From: Metapseudomonas otitidis
GTDB lineage: Bacteria; Pseudomonadota; Gammaproteobacteria; Pseudomonadales; Pseudomonadaceae
Assembly (NCBI RefSeq): GCF_900111835.1
Contig: NZ_FOJP01000013.1
Span: 1 to 64,000 of the forward strand
DNA length: 64,000 nt
Direction: 5' to 3'
Part shown: in pieces, positions 24,732 through 35,728 of the stretch
Numbering within the stretch: position 1 is the first letter of the stretch
How the letters are laid out: every line of letters starts with the position of its first letter
Made by a program: the position numbers and the translations under genes
The notes under the pieces: generated by a model
Told to the model about the DNA's origin: nothing
The model's database searches: none
Seen by the model: the letters and a program-made list of their open reading frames with translations, nothing else

Positions 24732-26162
24732 CTACAGCGAATAACGCTGACGCATTACTTCGGCATGGGCTTGCCAGGCATCAAGAATCGCCAACTGATC
24801 GGTTGACGCAGTTGCACGCAACTCCAGCACCGCTTCGGTGAATGCCGCCAAGGTATTGGGTGCTCCGTAATTGGGATGCATAAGCCGATTCCGACAGAAC
24901 TCCTGCCAGCGCGACTGCTCCTCCGCACTCAAAGTTTCCGGGAAGTTTCGCGCCCGGTAACGGAACAGCAACTCCGGCAAGCGCGAATCATCGAATGGCC
25001 ATACTTCCCGTGCCAGTCGCTGCGGATCGGCATTGCGCACCTGCTCGCACAGTCGACGATCACGATCCCCGAGGAAGCCGTCATAAAGTTGCTGCTCGGG
25101 ATCTTCGCTGCCGGCAAAGGACTCTTCGGCATAAACCATTGCCAACTTGTCCTGCCAGTTCGCCTGTTGCCGTGCCAGTTCATCCGCCTTGGCCTGACAG
25201 GCGGCCAGGTCGACGCCAATCCGCTCCCGATCCGCCGGCCTTAGTACGGAAAGCGGTGCCACCACGGGGCACTTGTTGATGTGCAGCAGTTTCAGTGGGA
25301 CCGGCAGTTCGCCTTCGGCCAGGGCATCCCGCCGGGTATAGAGACGGGCGCGCAAGGTCTCGGCATCCAGGTCCAGCAAAGGCGAAACCTCCACCTGCAG
25401 ATCACAGACGATCAGGGCGTTGCGGTTGCGCGGGAGCCAGGCCAGCGGCAGCACCACGGCGAGGAAATGACGCTCCGCCGAATAGCGGCCCGATACGTGG
25501 ACCAGCGGCTGCATCAGGCGGATCTGCTCCATCACCTTGTGCTTGCTGCGCAGCTGGAACAGGTAGTCGTACAGCTTGGGCTGGGCTTCGCGCACCCGGC
25601 GGGCCATGCCGATGGTGGCACGCACGTCGGACAGCGCGTCGTGAGCCTGGCCATGGTCGATGCCGTTGGCAGCGGTCAGCCGCTCCAGACGCAGGGTCAC
25701 CCGCCCCTCCTCGGTGGGCCACTGCAGGCCTTCCGGCCGCAGGGCATAGGCCGTGCGCAGGGTATCGATCAGGTCCCAGCGGCTGTTGCCGCCCTGCCAT
25801 TCCCGGGCGTAGGGGTCGATGAAGTTGCGGTAGAAGCTGTAGCGGGTCACCTCGTCATCGAAGCGCAGGGTGTTGTAGCCCGCGCCGCAGGTGCCCGGGC
25901 GCGACAGCTCGGCATGCACCCGGTGGATAAAGGCTGCCTCGTCCAGCCCCTTGTCCTGCAGGGTCGACGGCAGGATGCCGGTCACCAGGCAGGCCGCCGG
26001 GTGGGGCAGGATGTCGTCACTGACGCGGCAATACAGGTTCACCGGTTCGCCGACTTCGTTCAGGGCCTCGTCGGTGCGGATGCCGGCCACCTGGATGGCC
26101 CGGTCGCTACGCGGGTTGATGCCGGTGGTCTCGTAGTCGTACCAGAAGATGCTGGGGGTCAC
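24732..26162 (-). CDS. sbcB: Exodeoxyribonuclease I
   Basis: 3'-5' single-strand DNA exonuclease acting in mismatch repair and recombination. 476 residues, close to the 475 of E. coli ExoI. DnaQ-fold motifs are intact: FWYDYETTGINP (Asp and Glu of ExoI motif), a central Asp region (GYNTLRFDDEVTRYSFYRN) and HDALSDVRATIGMARR (His and Asp of motif III). The SH3-like and helical C-terminal parts follow. The start is GTG at 26162: AAGGAGG lies 6 bp upstream, whereas the in-frame ATG at 26195 would add eleven unlikely residues. Convergent with mvaT, as in P. aeruginosa. Confidence 0.96.
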   Translation of the reverse strand: MTPSIFWYDYETTGINPRSDRAIQVAGIRTDEALNEVGEPVNLYCRVSDDILPHPAACLVTGILPSTLQDKGLDEAAFIHRVHAELSRPGTCGAGYNTLRFDDEVTRYSFYRNFIDPYAREWQGGNSRWDLIDTLRTAYALRPEGLQWPTEEGRVTLRLERLTAANGIDHGQAHDALSDVRATIGMARRVREAQPKLYDYLFQLRSKHKVMEQIRLMQPLVHVSGRYSAERHFLAVVLPLAWLPRNRNALIVCDLQVEVSPLLDLDAETLRARLYTRRDALAEGELPVPLKLLHINKCPVVAPLSVLRPADRERIGVDLAACQAKADELARQQANWQDKLAMVYAEESFAGSEDPEQQLYDGFLGDRDRRLCEQVRNADPQRLAREVWPFDDSRLPELLFRYRARNFPETLSAEEQSRWQEFCRNRLMHPNYGAPNTLAAFTEAVLELRATASTDQLAILDAWQAHAEVMRQRYSL

Positions 26163-26325
26163 GCCGCCTCCTTGAATCCGGGCGCAGGGTCGCAATGGGC
26201 CGGAAGTCTAACAGCCCCCTCCCAAGGCAAATCGCCAAATCGTGATGCAGCCGATTGCAATTGCCCGGACAACTCCAGAAACTCGCCCACCATTCATATC
26301 CAGGCCCAAGGCACAGGGAAGCGTC

Positions 26326-27078
26326 ATGAGCGAACTCCAGCAGAACCCCTACTCCGCACCGCGCAGCGAGCTGGTAGAACGTCCGCCGGCAGACAATGTG
26401 CCCAGCATCGAAGACGCACTCGCCCGCGGCTATGACTTCCGCATCGGCGAACTCATCAGCGAAAGCTGGCAACGCATCCAGGGCCTGAAGGGCATGATGA
26501 TCGGCGGCCTGCTGGTCTACTCGGTGGTCAGCCAGTTCGTCAGTTTCATCCTCGGCCTGGTGCTGGGGCTGTTCGTTGCAAGTGACAGCGTGTTGCTGGT
26601 GATCGGCCAGTTGGTCATCGGCATCATTGCCGGTGCCTGCGCCGCGCCGGTGATGGCCGGCCTGTACATGCTGGCCATGCGTCACGTGACCGGCCAACCG
26701 CTGAACTTCAACGAAGTCTTCGCCCACACCGGCAAGTTCGTCCCCCTGGCCATCCTCAGCCTGCTGATCCCGCTGATGGTCTATGCCGGCTTCCTGCTGC
26801 TGGTCATTCCCGGTATCTACCTTGGCATCGCCTATGCCCTGGCCATGCCGCTGGTGGTGGAGCGCGGCCTCTCGCCCTGGCAGGCGATGGAAGCTTCGCG
26901 GCGCGCCATCAGCCAGCGCTGGTTCAAGTGCTTCGGCCTGTTCACCCTGCTCGGCCTGATCGTCATGCTCAGCGCCCTGCCGCTGTTCATCGGCCTGGTC
27001 TGGACCCTGCCCATGTGCTTCGTGGTGGTGGCCCTGCTGTACCAGCGCATCTTCGGCATCCAGCAGTTCCCCCAGTAA
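26326..27078 (+). CDS. Multi-pass membrane protein, BPSS1780-like
   Basis: A 250-residue protein starting MSELQQNPYSAPRSELVERP at the ATG at 26326, with AGGGAA upstream. A hydrophilic N-terminus (about 60 residues, NPYxAP motif) is followed by five or six membrane spans. The pattern around ALAMPLVVERGLSPWQAMEASRRAI is typical of integral proteins annotated as BPSS1780 or glycerophosphodiester-phosphodiesterase-like membrane domains. No enzymatic motif. It begins the run of rightward envelope genes 26326-34303 and probably belongs with the next gene (94-bp gap). Confidence 0.8.
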   Translation: MSELQQNPYSAPRSELVERPPADNVPSIEDALARGYDFRIGELISESWQRIQGLKGMMIGGLLVYSVVSQFVSFILGLVLGLFVASDSVLLVIGQLVIGIIAGACAAPVMAGLYMLAMRHVTGQPLNFNEVFAHTGKFVPLAILSLLIPLMVYAGFLLLVIPGIYLGIAYALAMPLVVERGLSPWQAMEASRRAISQRWFKCFGLFTLLGLIVMLSALPLFIGLVWTLPMCFVVVALLYQRIFGIQQFPQ

Positions 27079-27172
27079 TCCGCGGAGCCCGGACCGATCT
27101 GCCGGCGCGGATCGGTTGCCTCGCCACCCCGTTGCTCGCTAGCATCGGCCACCCCCTCCACGCAGTCGGACC

Positions 27173-27910
27173 ATGTCTTCTACGACCGGCAACAACAGCC
27201 CATACGGAAATGAGCAGGGTCTGACCGCTCCGCTGGACACCCGCTACCGCGTCGAGACGCCCGAAGGCATCGACCTGCTGCTGCGCCCCGCCAGCCTCCT
27301 GCCACGCGCCCTGGCGTTCTTCATCGACCTGCTGATCCGTGGCGGCATCCTCCTGGTGATGTTCGTGGTCCTCGCCCTGCTCGGCCAGTTCGGCATCGGC
27401 CTGGGGATGATCCTGCTGTTCCTCGTCAACTGGTGGTACATGGTGCTGTTCGAGGTGCTCAACCAGGGCCGTTCCCCCGGCAAGCAGGTCATGGGCCTGC
27501 GCGTGGTGCATGACGACGGCACCCCGGTGGGCTGGGCCTCCTCCCTGGTGCGCAACCTGCTGCGCTTCATCGACCTGCTGCCCTTCGGCTACACCCTCGG
27601 GCTGATCAGCAGCCTGCTCAACCCGGCCTTCAAGCGCCTGGGCGACATCGCCGCCGGGACCCTGGTGGTCTACCGCGAAGAGAAGGCCAGCCGCCCGAAC
27701 CTGCCCGAGGCCACACCCCTACGCTCTCCGGTGCCCCTGAGCCTGGAAGAGCAGCGCGCCATCCTCGGCTTCGCCGAGCGCCAGGCCGGCCTCTCCAGCG
27801 GCCGCCGTGCCGAGCTGGCCGGCATCCTCGCCGCGCCCCTGGAAACACCGCCCGAACAGGCCGAAGCCACGCTCAACGGCATTGCCCGCGGCCTACTGGG
27901 AAGCCCATGA
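27173..27910 (+). CDS. RDD-family membrane protein
   Basis: 245 residues. The RDD domain (about 35-165) contains its signature Arg-Asp-Asp positions in spread form (LPRALAFFIDLLIRGG with the conserved R and D, then FEVLNQGRSPGKQVMGLRVV). Three or four membrane spans come first, then a hydrophilic C-terminal tail of about 75 residues. RDD proteins have been linked to ion exchange or serve as membrane partners. No specific role can be read here. The stop overlaps the start of the next gene (ATGA), so they are translationally coupled. Confidence 0.88.
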   Translation: MSSTTGNNSPYGNEQGLTAPLDTRYRVETPEGIDLLLRPASLLPRALAFFIDLLIRGGILLVMFVVLALLGQFGIGLGMILLFLVNWWYMVLFEVLNQGRSPGKQVMGLRVVHDDGTPVGWASSLVRNLLRFIDLLPFGYTLGLISSLLNPAFKRLGDIAAGTLVVYREEKASRPNLPEATPLRSPVPLSLEEQRAILGFAERQAGLSSGRRAELAGILAAPLETPPEQAEATLNGIARGLLGSP

Positions 27911-28884
27911 AACAGAGCCTCTTCGAACACCGCCATCAGGCCGGCTGGAACCGCTTCGCCGCCCAGCTCGACGCCCTGGAACGCGGCAAGGCCGACCCCG
28001 CCAGCTGCGAGACCTTCGCCGCGGAGTATCGCCACCTCTGCCAGCAGCTCTCCCTCGCCCAGGAGCGCGGCTACAGCAGCCACCTGATCGACCAGCTGCA
28101 GCACCTGGCCATGCGTGGCCACCAGCAGTTCTACCGCCACCGCAGCCACCTGGGTGCGCAGATCCTCGGCTTCATCCTCGGCGGCTTCCCGCGCCTGGTG
28201 CGCGAACAGTGGCGCAGCATCGCCGTGTCCAGCCTGCTGTTCTACGGCACCCTCATCCTCATGGGCGTGCTGGTGTATTGCTTCCCCGATCTGGTCTACA
28301 GCGTCGTCTCGCCGGAACAGGTCAGCGAGATGGATTCGATGTACGAGCCGGACGCCCACCGCATCGGCGCCAGCAAGCGCGACGCCAGCGACGACTGGAT
28401 GATGTTCGGCCACTACATCATGAACAACATCGGCATCGGCTTTCAGACTTACGCCGGCGGCCTGCTCTTCGGGGTCGGCAGCCTGTTCTTCATCCTCTTC
28501 AACGGCCTGATGATCGGCGCCATCGCCGGCCACCTGACCCAGGCCGGCTACGGCGAGACCTTCTGGTCCTTCGTCATCGGCCATGGCGCCTTCGAACTCA
28601 CCGCCATCACCTTCGCCGGCGCCGCCGGGCTGCAGCTCGGCTGGGCGCTGCTGGCACCCGGTCGCTACACCCGTGCCGAATCTTTGCGCCTGGCCGGTGC
28701 CCGCAGCGTGCGCCTGGTGGCCGGGGTGATCCTGATGCTGCTGATCGCCGCCTTCATCGAGGCCTACTGGTCCTCCATGACCTTCGCCACGCCCCTGGTG
28801 AAGTACGTGGTCGGCGGCAGCCTGTGGATGCTGGTGGGCAGCTATTTCACCTTTGCCGGACGGGGTGGCCATGCGCCTGACTGA
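27907..28884 (+). CDS. SpoIIM-like (DUF95) membrane protein
   Basis: 325 residues with a helical cytoplasmic N-terminus (about 1-95). A set of membrane spans follows, with the DUF95 core: MNNIGIGFQTYAGGLLFGVGSLFFILFNGLMIG and FVIGHGAFELTAITFAGAAGLQLG. The family includes sporulation protein SpoIIM but is common in non-sporulating bacteria, where it travels with MoxR/DUF58 genes, as here. Function in Pseudomonas unknown. It overlaps the RDD gene by 4 bp and the next gene by 14 bp. Confidence 0.88.
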   Translation: MKQSLFEHRHQAGWNRFAAQLDALERGKADPASCETFAAEYRHLCQQLSLAQERGYSSHLIDQLQHLAMRGHQQFYRHRSHLGAQILGFILGGFPRLVREQWRSIAVSSLLFYGTLILMGVLVYCFPDLVYSVVSPEQVSEMDSMYEPDAHRIGASKRDASDDWMMFGHYIMNNIGIGFQTYAGGLLFGVGSLFFILFNGLMIGAIAGHLTQAGYGETFWSFVIGHGAFELTAITFAGAAGLQLGWALLAPGRYTRAESLRLAGARSVRLVAGVILMLLIAAFIEAYWSSMTFATPLVKYVVGGSLWMLVGSYFTFAGRGGHAPD

Positions 28885-30511
28885 CGCCTCCGTCGCCATC
28901 CGCCCACGCAGCGCCTGGGAAGCCATGGACCTGGGCGTCCTGCTGGCCCGCCGCCACGCCGGCCTGCTGATGGCCAGCTGGGCGCTGGCCACCCTGCCGG
29001 TGTTCATCGTCATCAGCCTGCTGCTGTGGAAGTACTCCACCTGGGCCTTCATCGCCTTCTGGTGGCTCAAGCCGCTGTTCGAACGCCTGCCGCTGTACAT
29101 CCTCTCCCGCGCCCTGTTCGGCGATACCCCGACCCTGCGCGAAGCGCTCAAGGCCTGGCCGACCCTGGCCAAGCGGCAGATCATCTCCACCCTGACCTGG
29201 CGCCGCTTCAGCCCCACCCGCAGTTTCGACATGCCGGTCATGCAGCTCGAAGGCCTGTCCGGCATCCCGCGCAGCCAGCGCCTGGCCGTGCTGGGCCAGC
29301 GCGACGCCGGCGGGGCCACCTGGCTGACCATCATCGGCATGCACCTGGAGTGGGCGCTGTTCACCGGCTTCATCACCCTCCTCTACCTGATGCTGCCCCA
29401 GCAGCTGATCATCGACATGGACTGGCAGAAGCTACTGCAAGCCCAGGAAGGTGACTGGGTCTGGATCGAGCACCTGTCCAACCTGTTCTACGCCTTCGTG
29501 CTGATCATCTGGGAGCCGGTCTACGTCGCCTGCGGCTTCACCCTCTACCTGAACCGCCGCACCCAGCTGGAAGCCTGGGACATCGAGCTGGTGTTCCGCC
29601 GCCTGCGCCAGCGCCTCACCGGAGTCGCCTACGCCCTGCTGCTGGGCCTGAGCGTCGGCCTGGCCTTCACCCTGCCTTCCGCCCCCGCCGTCGCAGAGGA
29701 GGCCACGGCCGAGCCGGTGCCCGACACGGCCACTGCCGGCGACAAGGCCGCCAAACCGGAAGAGAAGGTCGACCCGATGGGGCCCGACGCCGACCGCCTG
29801 CTCAACCAGCCCCTCACCAGCACCGCCTCCCGGGACAACATCAAGGCCATTCTCGACGCCCCGCCCTTCACCAACCGCGAGACGGTGACCCGCTGGCGCC
29901 TGCACGAGGACGAGAAGCCGGAGAAGAAGAAGGAAGAGCTGAGCCAGGAGGACAAGGACGCCTTCGAACGCTTCATCCGTGGCCTCATGGCCCTGGGGGA
30001 CTTCTGGAAATCCCTCGGTTTCCTCGCCAAGGTCATCGAGGTCCTGCTCTGGACCCTGGTCATCAGCCTGGTGTTGCTGCTGGTCTGGCGCTACCGCGAA
30101 TGGCTCTCCACCTTCGTCGACCGGATCGGCCTGCCCGCCCGCATCCACCGCGACACCCCCACCCAGCTGTTCGGCCTGGAAGTGGCACCCGAAAGCCTGC
30201 CCGACGATGTCGCCGCCGAAGCCGAACGCCTCTGGAGCGACCACCCCCGCGAAGCCCTCGGCCTGCTCTACCGCGCCCTGCTCAGCCGGCTGCTGCACGA
30301 CTTCCGCCTGCCCCTCAAGGGCTCCCACACCGAAGGCGAAGTGCTGCAACTGGTCCAGGCCCTGGAACGTGACGACCTCGGGCGCTTCGCCCAGGTACTG
30401 ACCCGCCACTGGCAGAACCTCGCCTACGGCCACCAGATGCCGCCGGAAACCCTCAAGCGCGGCCTCTGTGAAGGCTGGCGCCGACTGTTCGCCCAGGGGG
30501 CCAGCGCATGA
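28871..30511 (+). CDS. DUF4129-domain membrane protein
   Basis: 546 residues starting MRLTDASVAIRPRSAWEAMD at the ATG at 28871, inside the end of the previous gene. Several spans lie in the first 270 residues (LLMASWALATLPVFIVISLLLW, FITLLYLMLPQQLII). A charged low-complexity stretch follows (about 275-370, EEATAEPVPDTATAGDKAAKPEE), then one span (VLLWTLVISLVLLLVWRY). A C-terminal cytoplasmic DUF4129 domain comes last (AERLWSDHPREALGLLYRALLSRLLHD). Part of the MoxR-DUF58 type operon. Function unknown beyond that association. Confidence 0.87.
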   Translation: MRLTDASVAIRPRSAWEAMDLGVLLARRHAGLLMASWALATLPVFIVISLLLWKYSTWAFIAFWWLKPLFERLPLYILSRALFGDTPTLREALKAWPTLAKRQIISTLTWRRFSPTRSFDMPVMQLEGLSGIPRSQRLAVLGQRDAGGATWLTIIGMHLEWALFTGFITLLYLMLPQQLIIDMDWQKLLQAQEGDWVWIEHLSNLFYAFVLIIWEPVYVACGFTLYLNRRTQLEAWDIELVFRRLRQRLTGVAYALLLGLSVGLAFTLPSAPAVAEEATAEPVPDTATAGDKAAKPEEKVDPMGPDADRLLNQPLTSTASRDNIKAILDAPPFTNRETVTRWRLHEDEKPEKKKEELSQEDKDAFERFIRGLMALGDFWKSLGFLAKVIEVLLWTLVISLVLLLVWRYREWLSTFVDRIGLPARIHRDTPTQLFGLEVAPESLPDDVAAEAERLWSDHPREALGLLYRALLSRLLHDFRLPLKGSHTEGEVLQLVQALERDDLGRFAQVLTRHWQNLAYGHQMPPETLKRGLCEGWRRLFAQGASA

Positions 30512-31835
30512 GCCGTCGCGGCCAGTTCATCCTTGGCGCCCTTGCGTTCCTGATCATCGGGCTCATTGCCATCTACCTGCTCGGCCGCCTGGAGCCCTAC
30601 GAGGAAACCCTCGAACTGGGCGCAGCCCCCGAGGCCCGCCAGGACGACTACCTGGCCGCCCAGTACTACCTCAAGCGCCAGGGCATCGAAGCCAGCCGGG
30701 CCGACAACCTCAGCGTGCTGGACACCCTGCCCGCCCCCGGCAACACCCTGCTGCTGATCGCCAGCCGCGAGAACATGACGCCTTCCCAGGCCGACCGCGT
30801 ACTGGAATGGGCCAGCAAAGGCGGCCACCTGCTGTTCGTGGCCGAAGCCCTCTACGACGAGGAAACCGGCACCAGCGACGACCTGCTGCTCAACCGCCTC
30901 GGCATCCAGCAGTTCGACGCCGAGGAACTCGACGACGTCGACGAGGATGCGCCCGAGAGCGCAGCGGACGAGGAGCAGGCAACGGACAGCGAAGACGCTG
31001 ACAGCGAGGCCGACAGCAACGAAGACGCCGACGCAGGCATCGACGAAGAGACCCAGCAGGCCGAAGCCCCCGCCGATGAACAGAACGCGGACGAGCAGCC
31101 GGAAGCGGATGGCGAGAACAGCAAGGAGCCCTACCCCGAGCTGACCAAGCTGTATCTGGAGAACGAAGACGCACCGGCCTACATCGACTTCGACACCCGC
31201 TTCCACCTGTACGACAGCGAGGACCGCGCCCACGCCTGGGCCAACAGCGACAAGGCCACCCACATGCTGCAGATGAACTACGGCAACGGCCTGGTCACCG
31301 TGCTCACCGACAGCTGGATCTGGCAGAACGACAACATCGCCAGCCACGACAACGCCTGGCTGCTCTGGTACCTGACCCAGGACACCCACGCCACGCTGCT
31401 CTACAACGCCGACCGCGACGACCTGGCCAGCCTGCTCGGCCGCCACTTCCCCGAAGCCCTGGCCGCCCTCGCCCTGCTGGTGCTGCTCGGCCTGTGGCAC
31501 GTCGGCCTGCGCCAGGGCCCGCAGATCGCCCCGGCGAACCGCGCGCGCCGGCAACTGGAAGAGCACCTGCGCGCCAGCGCCGACTTCCTCCTGCGCCGCA
31601 GCGGCAACCAGGTGCTGCTGCGCCACCTGCAGGGCGACATCCTGCGCCGCGCCCGTCGTCGTCACCCCGGTTTCGAACGCCTCGGCGTGGCCGAGCAGTG
31701 GCAGGTGCTCAGCCGCCTCAGCCGCCTGCCCCCCAGCGCCATCAGCCAGGCCATGCGGCCGCTGCCCAAGCAGCGCCTCAGCGCCTCCGAATTCACCCGC
31801 CAGGTCGCCCACCTGCAAAGCCTCAGGAATGCCCT

Positions 31836-31839
<4 letters not shown>
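30508..31839 (+). CDS. DUF4350-domain membrane protein with acidic insert
   Basis: 443 residues: an N-terminal membrane anchor (10-26), then a DUF4350 domain like a glutamine-amidotransferase-type Rossmann fold (about 40-340: TLLLIASRENMTP, GGHLLFVAEALYD, YGNGLVTVLTDSWIW). A second span (FPEALAALALLVLLGLWHV) and a basic C-terminal region follow. Residues 138-208 are a very acidic Asp/Glu/Ala insert. It interrupts the domain between recognisable strands and is probably disordered. Overlaps the previous and next genes by 4 bp each (ATGA). Confidence 0.88.
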
Positions 31840-32968
<1,129 letters not shown>

Positions 32969-32972
<4 letters not shown>

Positions 32973-34303
32973 AGCCATCGCGCCTCCTGCTGGCCCTGCT
33001 GGGCGTCCTGCTGGCGCTCGGCATCGTGCTCGGCACCCTGGATGCCCTCAAGGTCGGTGCGCCGGCGCAGCTCCACCTCATCTGGTGGGGCCTGCTCGGC
33101 GCCCTGGGCTTCATCGCCGCGCTCGACGCCACCTGGCTCCGGCAACTGCCCTCGCCGCGCCTGGAGCGCCAGCTGCACGGCAACCTGTCCCTCGGCCGCT
33201 GGGGCGAAGTGCGCATGACTGTGCACCACCCCTACGCCCGCGAACTGGCACTGAAGGTGTTCGACCACGTGCCCGAAGGCATGGAGTTCGAGCACCTGCC
33301 CCAGGTGGTCGGCCTGCAGCCCGGCAACACCACCGAATTCGGCTACCGCGTCCGCCCGCTGGCCCGCGGCCGCTTCGTCTTCCCCCGCTGCGAGGTGGAG
33401 CTGCCCAGCCCGCTGGGGCTCTGGGGCCATCGCCGACGCCTGGAGATGAGCGACGAAACCCGCGTCTACCCCGATTTCGCCCGCCTCTACGGCGCCCAGC
33501 TGATGGCGGTGGACGACTGGATCAGCCAGCTCGGCGTGCGCCAGCGCCCACGCCGTGGCCTGGGGCTGGAGTTCCACCAGCTGCGGGAATTCCGCGACGG
33601 CGACACCCTGCGGCAGATCGACTGGAAGGCCACCGCCCGCAAGCGCACGCCGATCGCCCGGGAGTACCAGGACGAGCGCGACCAGCAGATCGTCTTCATG
33701 CTCGACTGTGGCCGCCGCATGCGCAGCCAGGACGGCGACCTCTCGCACTTCGACCACGCCCTCAACGCCAGCCTGCTGCTCAGCTACGTGGCCCTGCGCC
33801 AGGGCGACGCGGTGGGGCTGTCGACCTTCGCCGGCACCGGCGCGGATCGCTACCTGGCACCGGTCAAGGGCCAGGCCCAGCTCTCGGTGCTGCTCAACGC
33901 GGTGTACGACCTGGAAAGCAGCCAGCGCCCCGCCGACTTCGCCACCGCCATCGACGCGCTGCTGGCCAAGCAACGCCGCCGCGCCCTGGTGGTGCTGGTG
34001 ACCAACCTGCGTGACGAGGACGACGAGGAACTGCTGACAGCGGTAAAGCGCCTGGGCCGGCAACACCGTGTGCTGGTGGCCAGCCTGCGCGAGGAAGTGC
34101 TCGATACGCTCCGTCACACGCCCGTGCAGCGCTACGAGGAAGCCCTCGGCTACTGCGGCACGGTGAGCTACCTCAATGCCCGCAACGGCCTGCACGAGCG
34201 GCTGGCCGCCCACGGTGTCCCGGTTCTGGATTGCCGCCCTTCCGAGCTCGGTCCCGAGCTGGTCAGCCGCTACCTGGCCTGGAAGAAGGCCGGCGTCTTC
34301 TGA
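32969..34303 (+). CDS. DUF58 protein (MoxR partner, vWA-like)
   Basis: 444 residues: two N-terminal membrane spans (about 5-50), a beta-rich region, then the DUF58 signature (GLGLEFHQLREFRDGDTLRQIDWKATAR). A vWA-like domain follows, with a degenerate MIDAS (VFMLDCGRRMRSQDGDLSHFD). DUF58 proteins typically depend on a MoxR ATPase and are implicated in envelope maturation. Last gene of the coupled operon (ATGA overlap with moxR). Confidence 0.92.
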
Positions 34304-34318
34304 GTCGCTCCGCCCCGA

Positions 34319-34678
34319 TCAGGCGGAGGCGGCCAACGGGCGGAAGCTGAAGTAGTAACGCAACGCCTCGACCAGCTCCGCGTACTCCGGCGGCGGCGCC
34401 ACCAGCGAGAAGCCCGAGTCGTAGTTGCCGGGGTTCACATCCTCCCGGCTCCAGTGGCACGTGGCGTAGAAATCGATGAAGCGGATCTGCCCGTCATGCG
34501 CCGGGATCTTCAGGCGCATGTCGAAACGGGCCCCCACCAGCATGGGCAGCTGGCTGACGAGCATCAGGCCATCCAGGGACACATTGCCCAGATAACCCAT
34601 GGGTTTGTCGGTGATGCGGTTGAACACCTTCAGGTAGTACGGCAGTTGATGGCGTTCGATATGGCGCTGGCTACGCAT
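34319..34678 (-). CDS. PilZ-domain c-di-GMP-binding protein
   Basis: A 119-residue single PilZ domain. Both ligand motifs are present: RxxxR as RHIER (residues 5-9), and the (D/N)xSxxG element as NVSLDG. C-di-GMP binding is therefore expected. Single-domain PilZ proteins act as adaptors, and the target is not evident. It is the last gene of a leftward set with the DUF4124 protein (58-bp gap). The sadC-position cyclase encoded 5 kb away may supply its ligand (inference). Confidence 0.9.
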   Translation of the reverse strand: MRSQRHIERHQLPYYLKVFNRITDKPMGYLGNVSLDGLMLVSQLPMLVGARFDMRLKIPAHDGQIRFIDFYATCHWSREDVNPGNYDSGFSLVAPPPEYAELVEALRYYFSFRPLAASA

Positions 34679-34736
34679 GATGGCGAATCGCTATTGATGG
34701 CCGTTCAGTATGGCCTCACTACTGCACCCAAACCAA

Positions 34737-35162
34737 CTACCGCCCGCAACGCTCCTTGATTGCGTCGGTCAGTTTGCGACGAGCGGCGTCCACCTGCTCG
34801 GCGCTGTAGTACTGCCGTTCTCCCTTGGCATCGACGCTGAAATACTTGCCCTCGCGCTTGATCTGCGACAGTTGGGAACGCAGCTGCACGCACTGGCTCG
34901 CCCGCTCGTTGCGGGCCTGGGCCTCCTTGCGGCGGGCCTCCTCCTTCTCCTGGCGACGCGCATCGAAGAATTGTTCAGTGCGCTGCAGACGCTCCCGGGT
35001 CGGCGCGTCGTCATCCAGGGCCGGCGGGCGGACCTCGACCTGCTGCGCGCCCTCCTGTGGCTGCTCGCTAAAGTGCACCCGGCCGTTGGCATCCGTCCAG
35101 CGGTAGATCTCGGCCGACGCCAGGCTGGAGCAGGCCAGCAGGCAGAAAAGCAGGTGACGCAT
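34737..35162 (-). CDS. Secreted DUF4124-domain protein
   Basis: 141 residues starting MRHLLFCLLACSSLASAEIY at the ATG at 35162, with a signal peptide ending at ASA. The DUF4124 motif follows at once (EIYRWTDANGRVHFSEQP), the typical short beta domain of periplasmic Pseudomonas proteins. Then comes a charged coiled-coil-like helix (ARRQEKEEARRKEAQARNE) and a C-terminal part with two cysteines. Role unknown. Gap of 29 bp to the upstream lipoprotein gene, so one transcript is likely. Confidence 0.85.
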   Translation of the reverse strand: MRHLLFCLLACSSLASAEIYRWTDANGRVHFSEQPQEGAQQVEVRPPALDDDAPTRERLQRTEQFFDARRQEKEEARRKEAQARNERASQCVQLRSQLSQIKREGKYFSVDAKGERQYYSAEQVDAARRKLTDAIKERCGR

Positions 35163-35191
35163 GGATTCTCCCTGTCCCGCCACGCCCACCG

Positions 35192-35560
35192 TCAGAGGGG
35201 CGCCGCGTTCGGTTTGGCCGCGCTGCCCAGCTGGCCGATGCGCTCCAGGGTCTCAAGACGAGCCTTGGCGCGGAAGGCGTATTCACTGCTGGGGTAGCGG
35301 TTGATGATGAAATGGTAGGTCTGCGCCGCATCCACGAACAGGCTCTGGCGCTCCAGGCACTGGCCACGCAGCAGGGAAATCTCCGGCTGCATGTAGCTGC
35401 GCGAGCGGCTGCTGCGCTCGGCCATGGACAGCTCGAGCATCGCCTCCTCGCAGTTGCCTTCGTCATAGGCCTGGTAGGCGTTGTTCAGGTGACGGTCGAG
35501 GGACCAGCGGGTGCAGCCGGCAAGGCCGACCAGCAGGGCCAGGATGATGAACGTGCGCAT
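35192..35560 (-). CDS. Small lipoprotein with TPR-like helices
   Basis: 122 residues with a lipobox LVGLAGC (lipidated Cys at residue 16). A helical repeat region follows (LNNAYQAYDEGNCEEAMLEL, AAQTYHFIINRYPSSEYAFRAKARLETL) that looks like one and a half tetratricopeptide repeats. Probably outer-membrane-anchored, facing the periplasm. First gene of the leftward set with DUF4124 and PilZ. It is divergent from the next lipoprotein gene, which has the same general design. Confidence 0.85.
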   Translation of the reverse strand: MRTFIILALLVGLAGCTRWSLDRHLNNAYQAYDEGNCEEAMLELSMAERSSRSRSYMQPEISLLRGQCLERQSLFVDAAQTYHFIINRYPSSEYAFRAKARLETLERIGQLGSAAKPNAAPL

Positions 35561-35728
35561 TGGGGTGTCTCCTCCGTTGGCGAGTATATCGGCGCTCCCG
35601 GGGATTTCTGCAACGCCTTCCAGCGGCCGGGCACAACCTCCGATGGGACTTGCACGGCTCCGCAACGACGCCCCCGGCGGCGCTGCTAGACTCCCGCCGT
35701 CCGGCCCGAGAGCCCACCTGGAGCCCCC

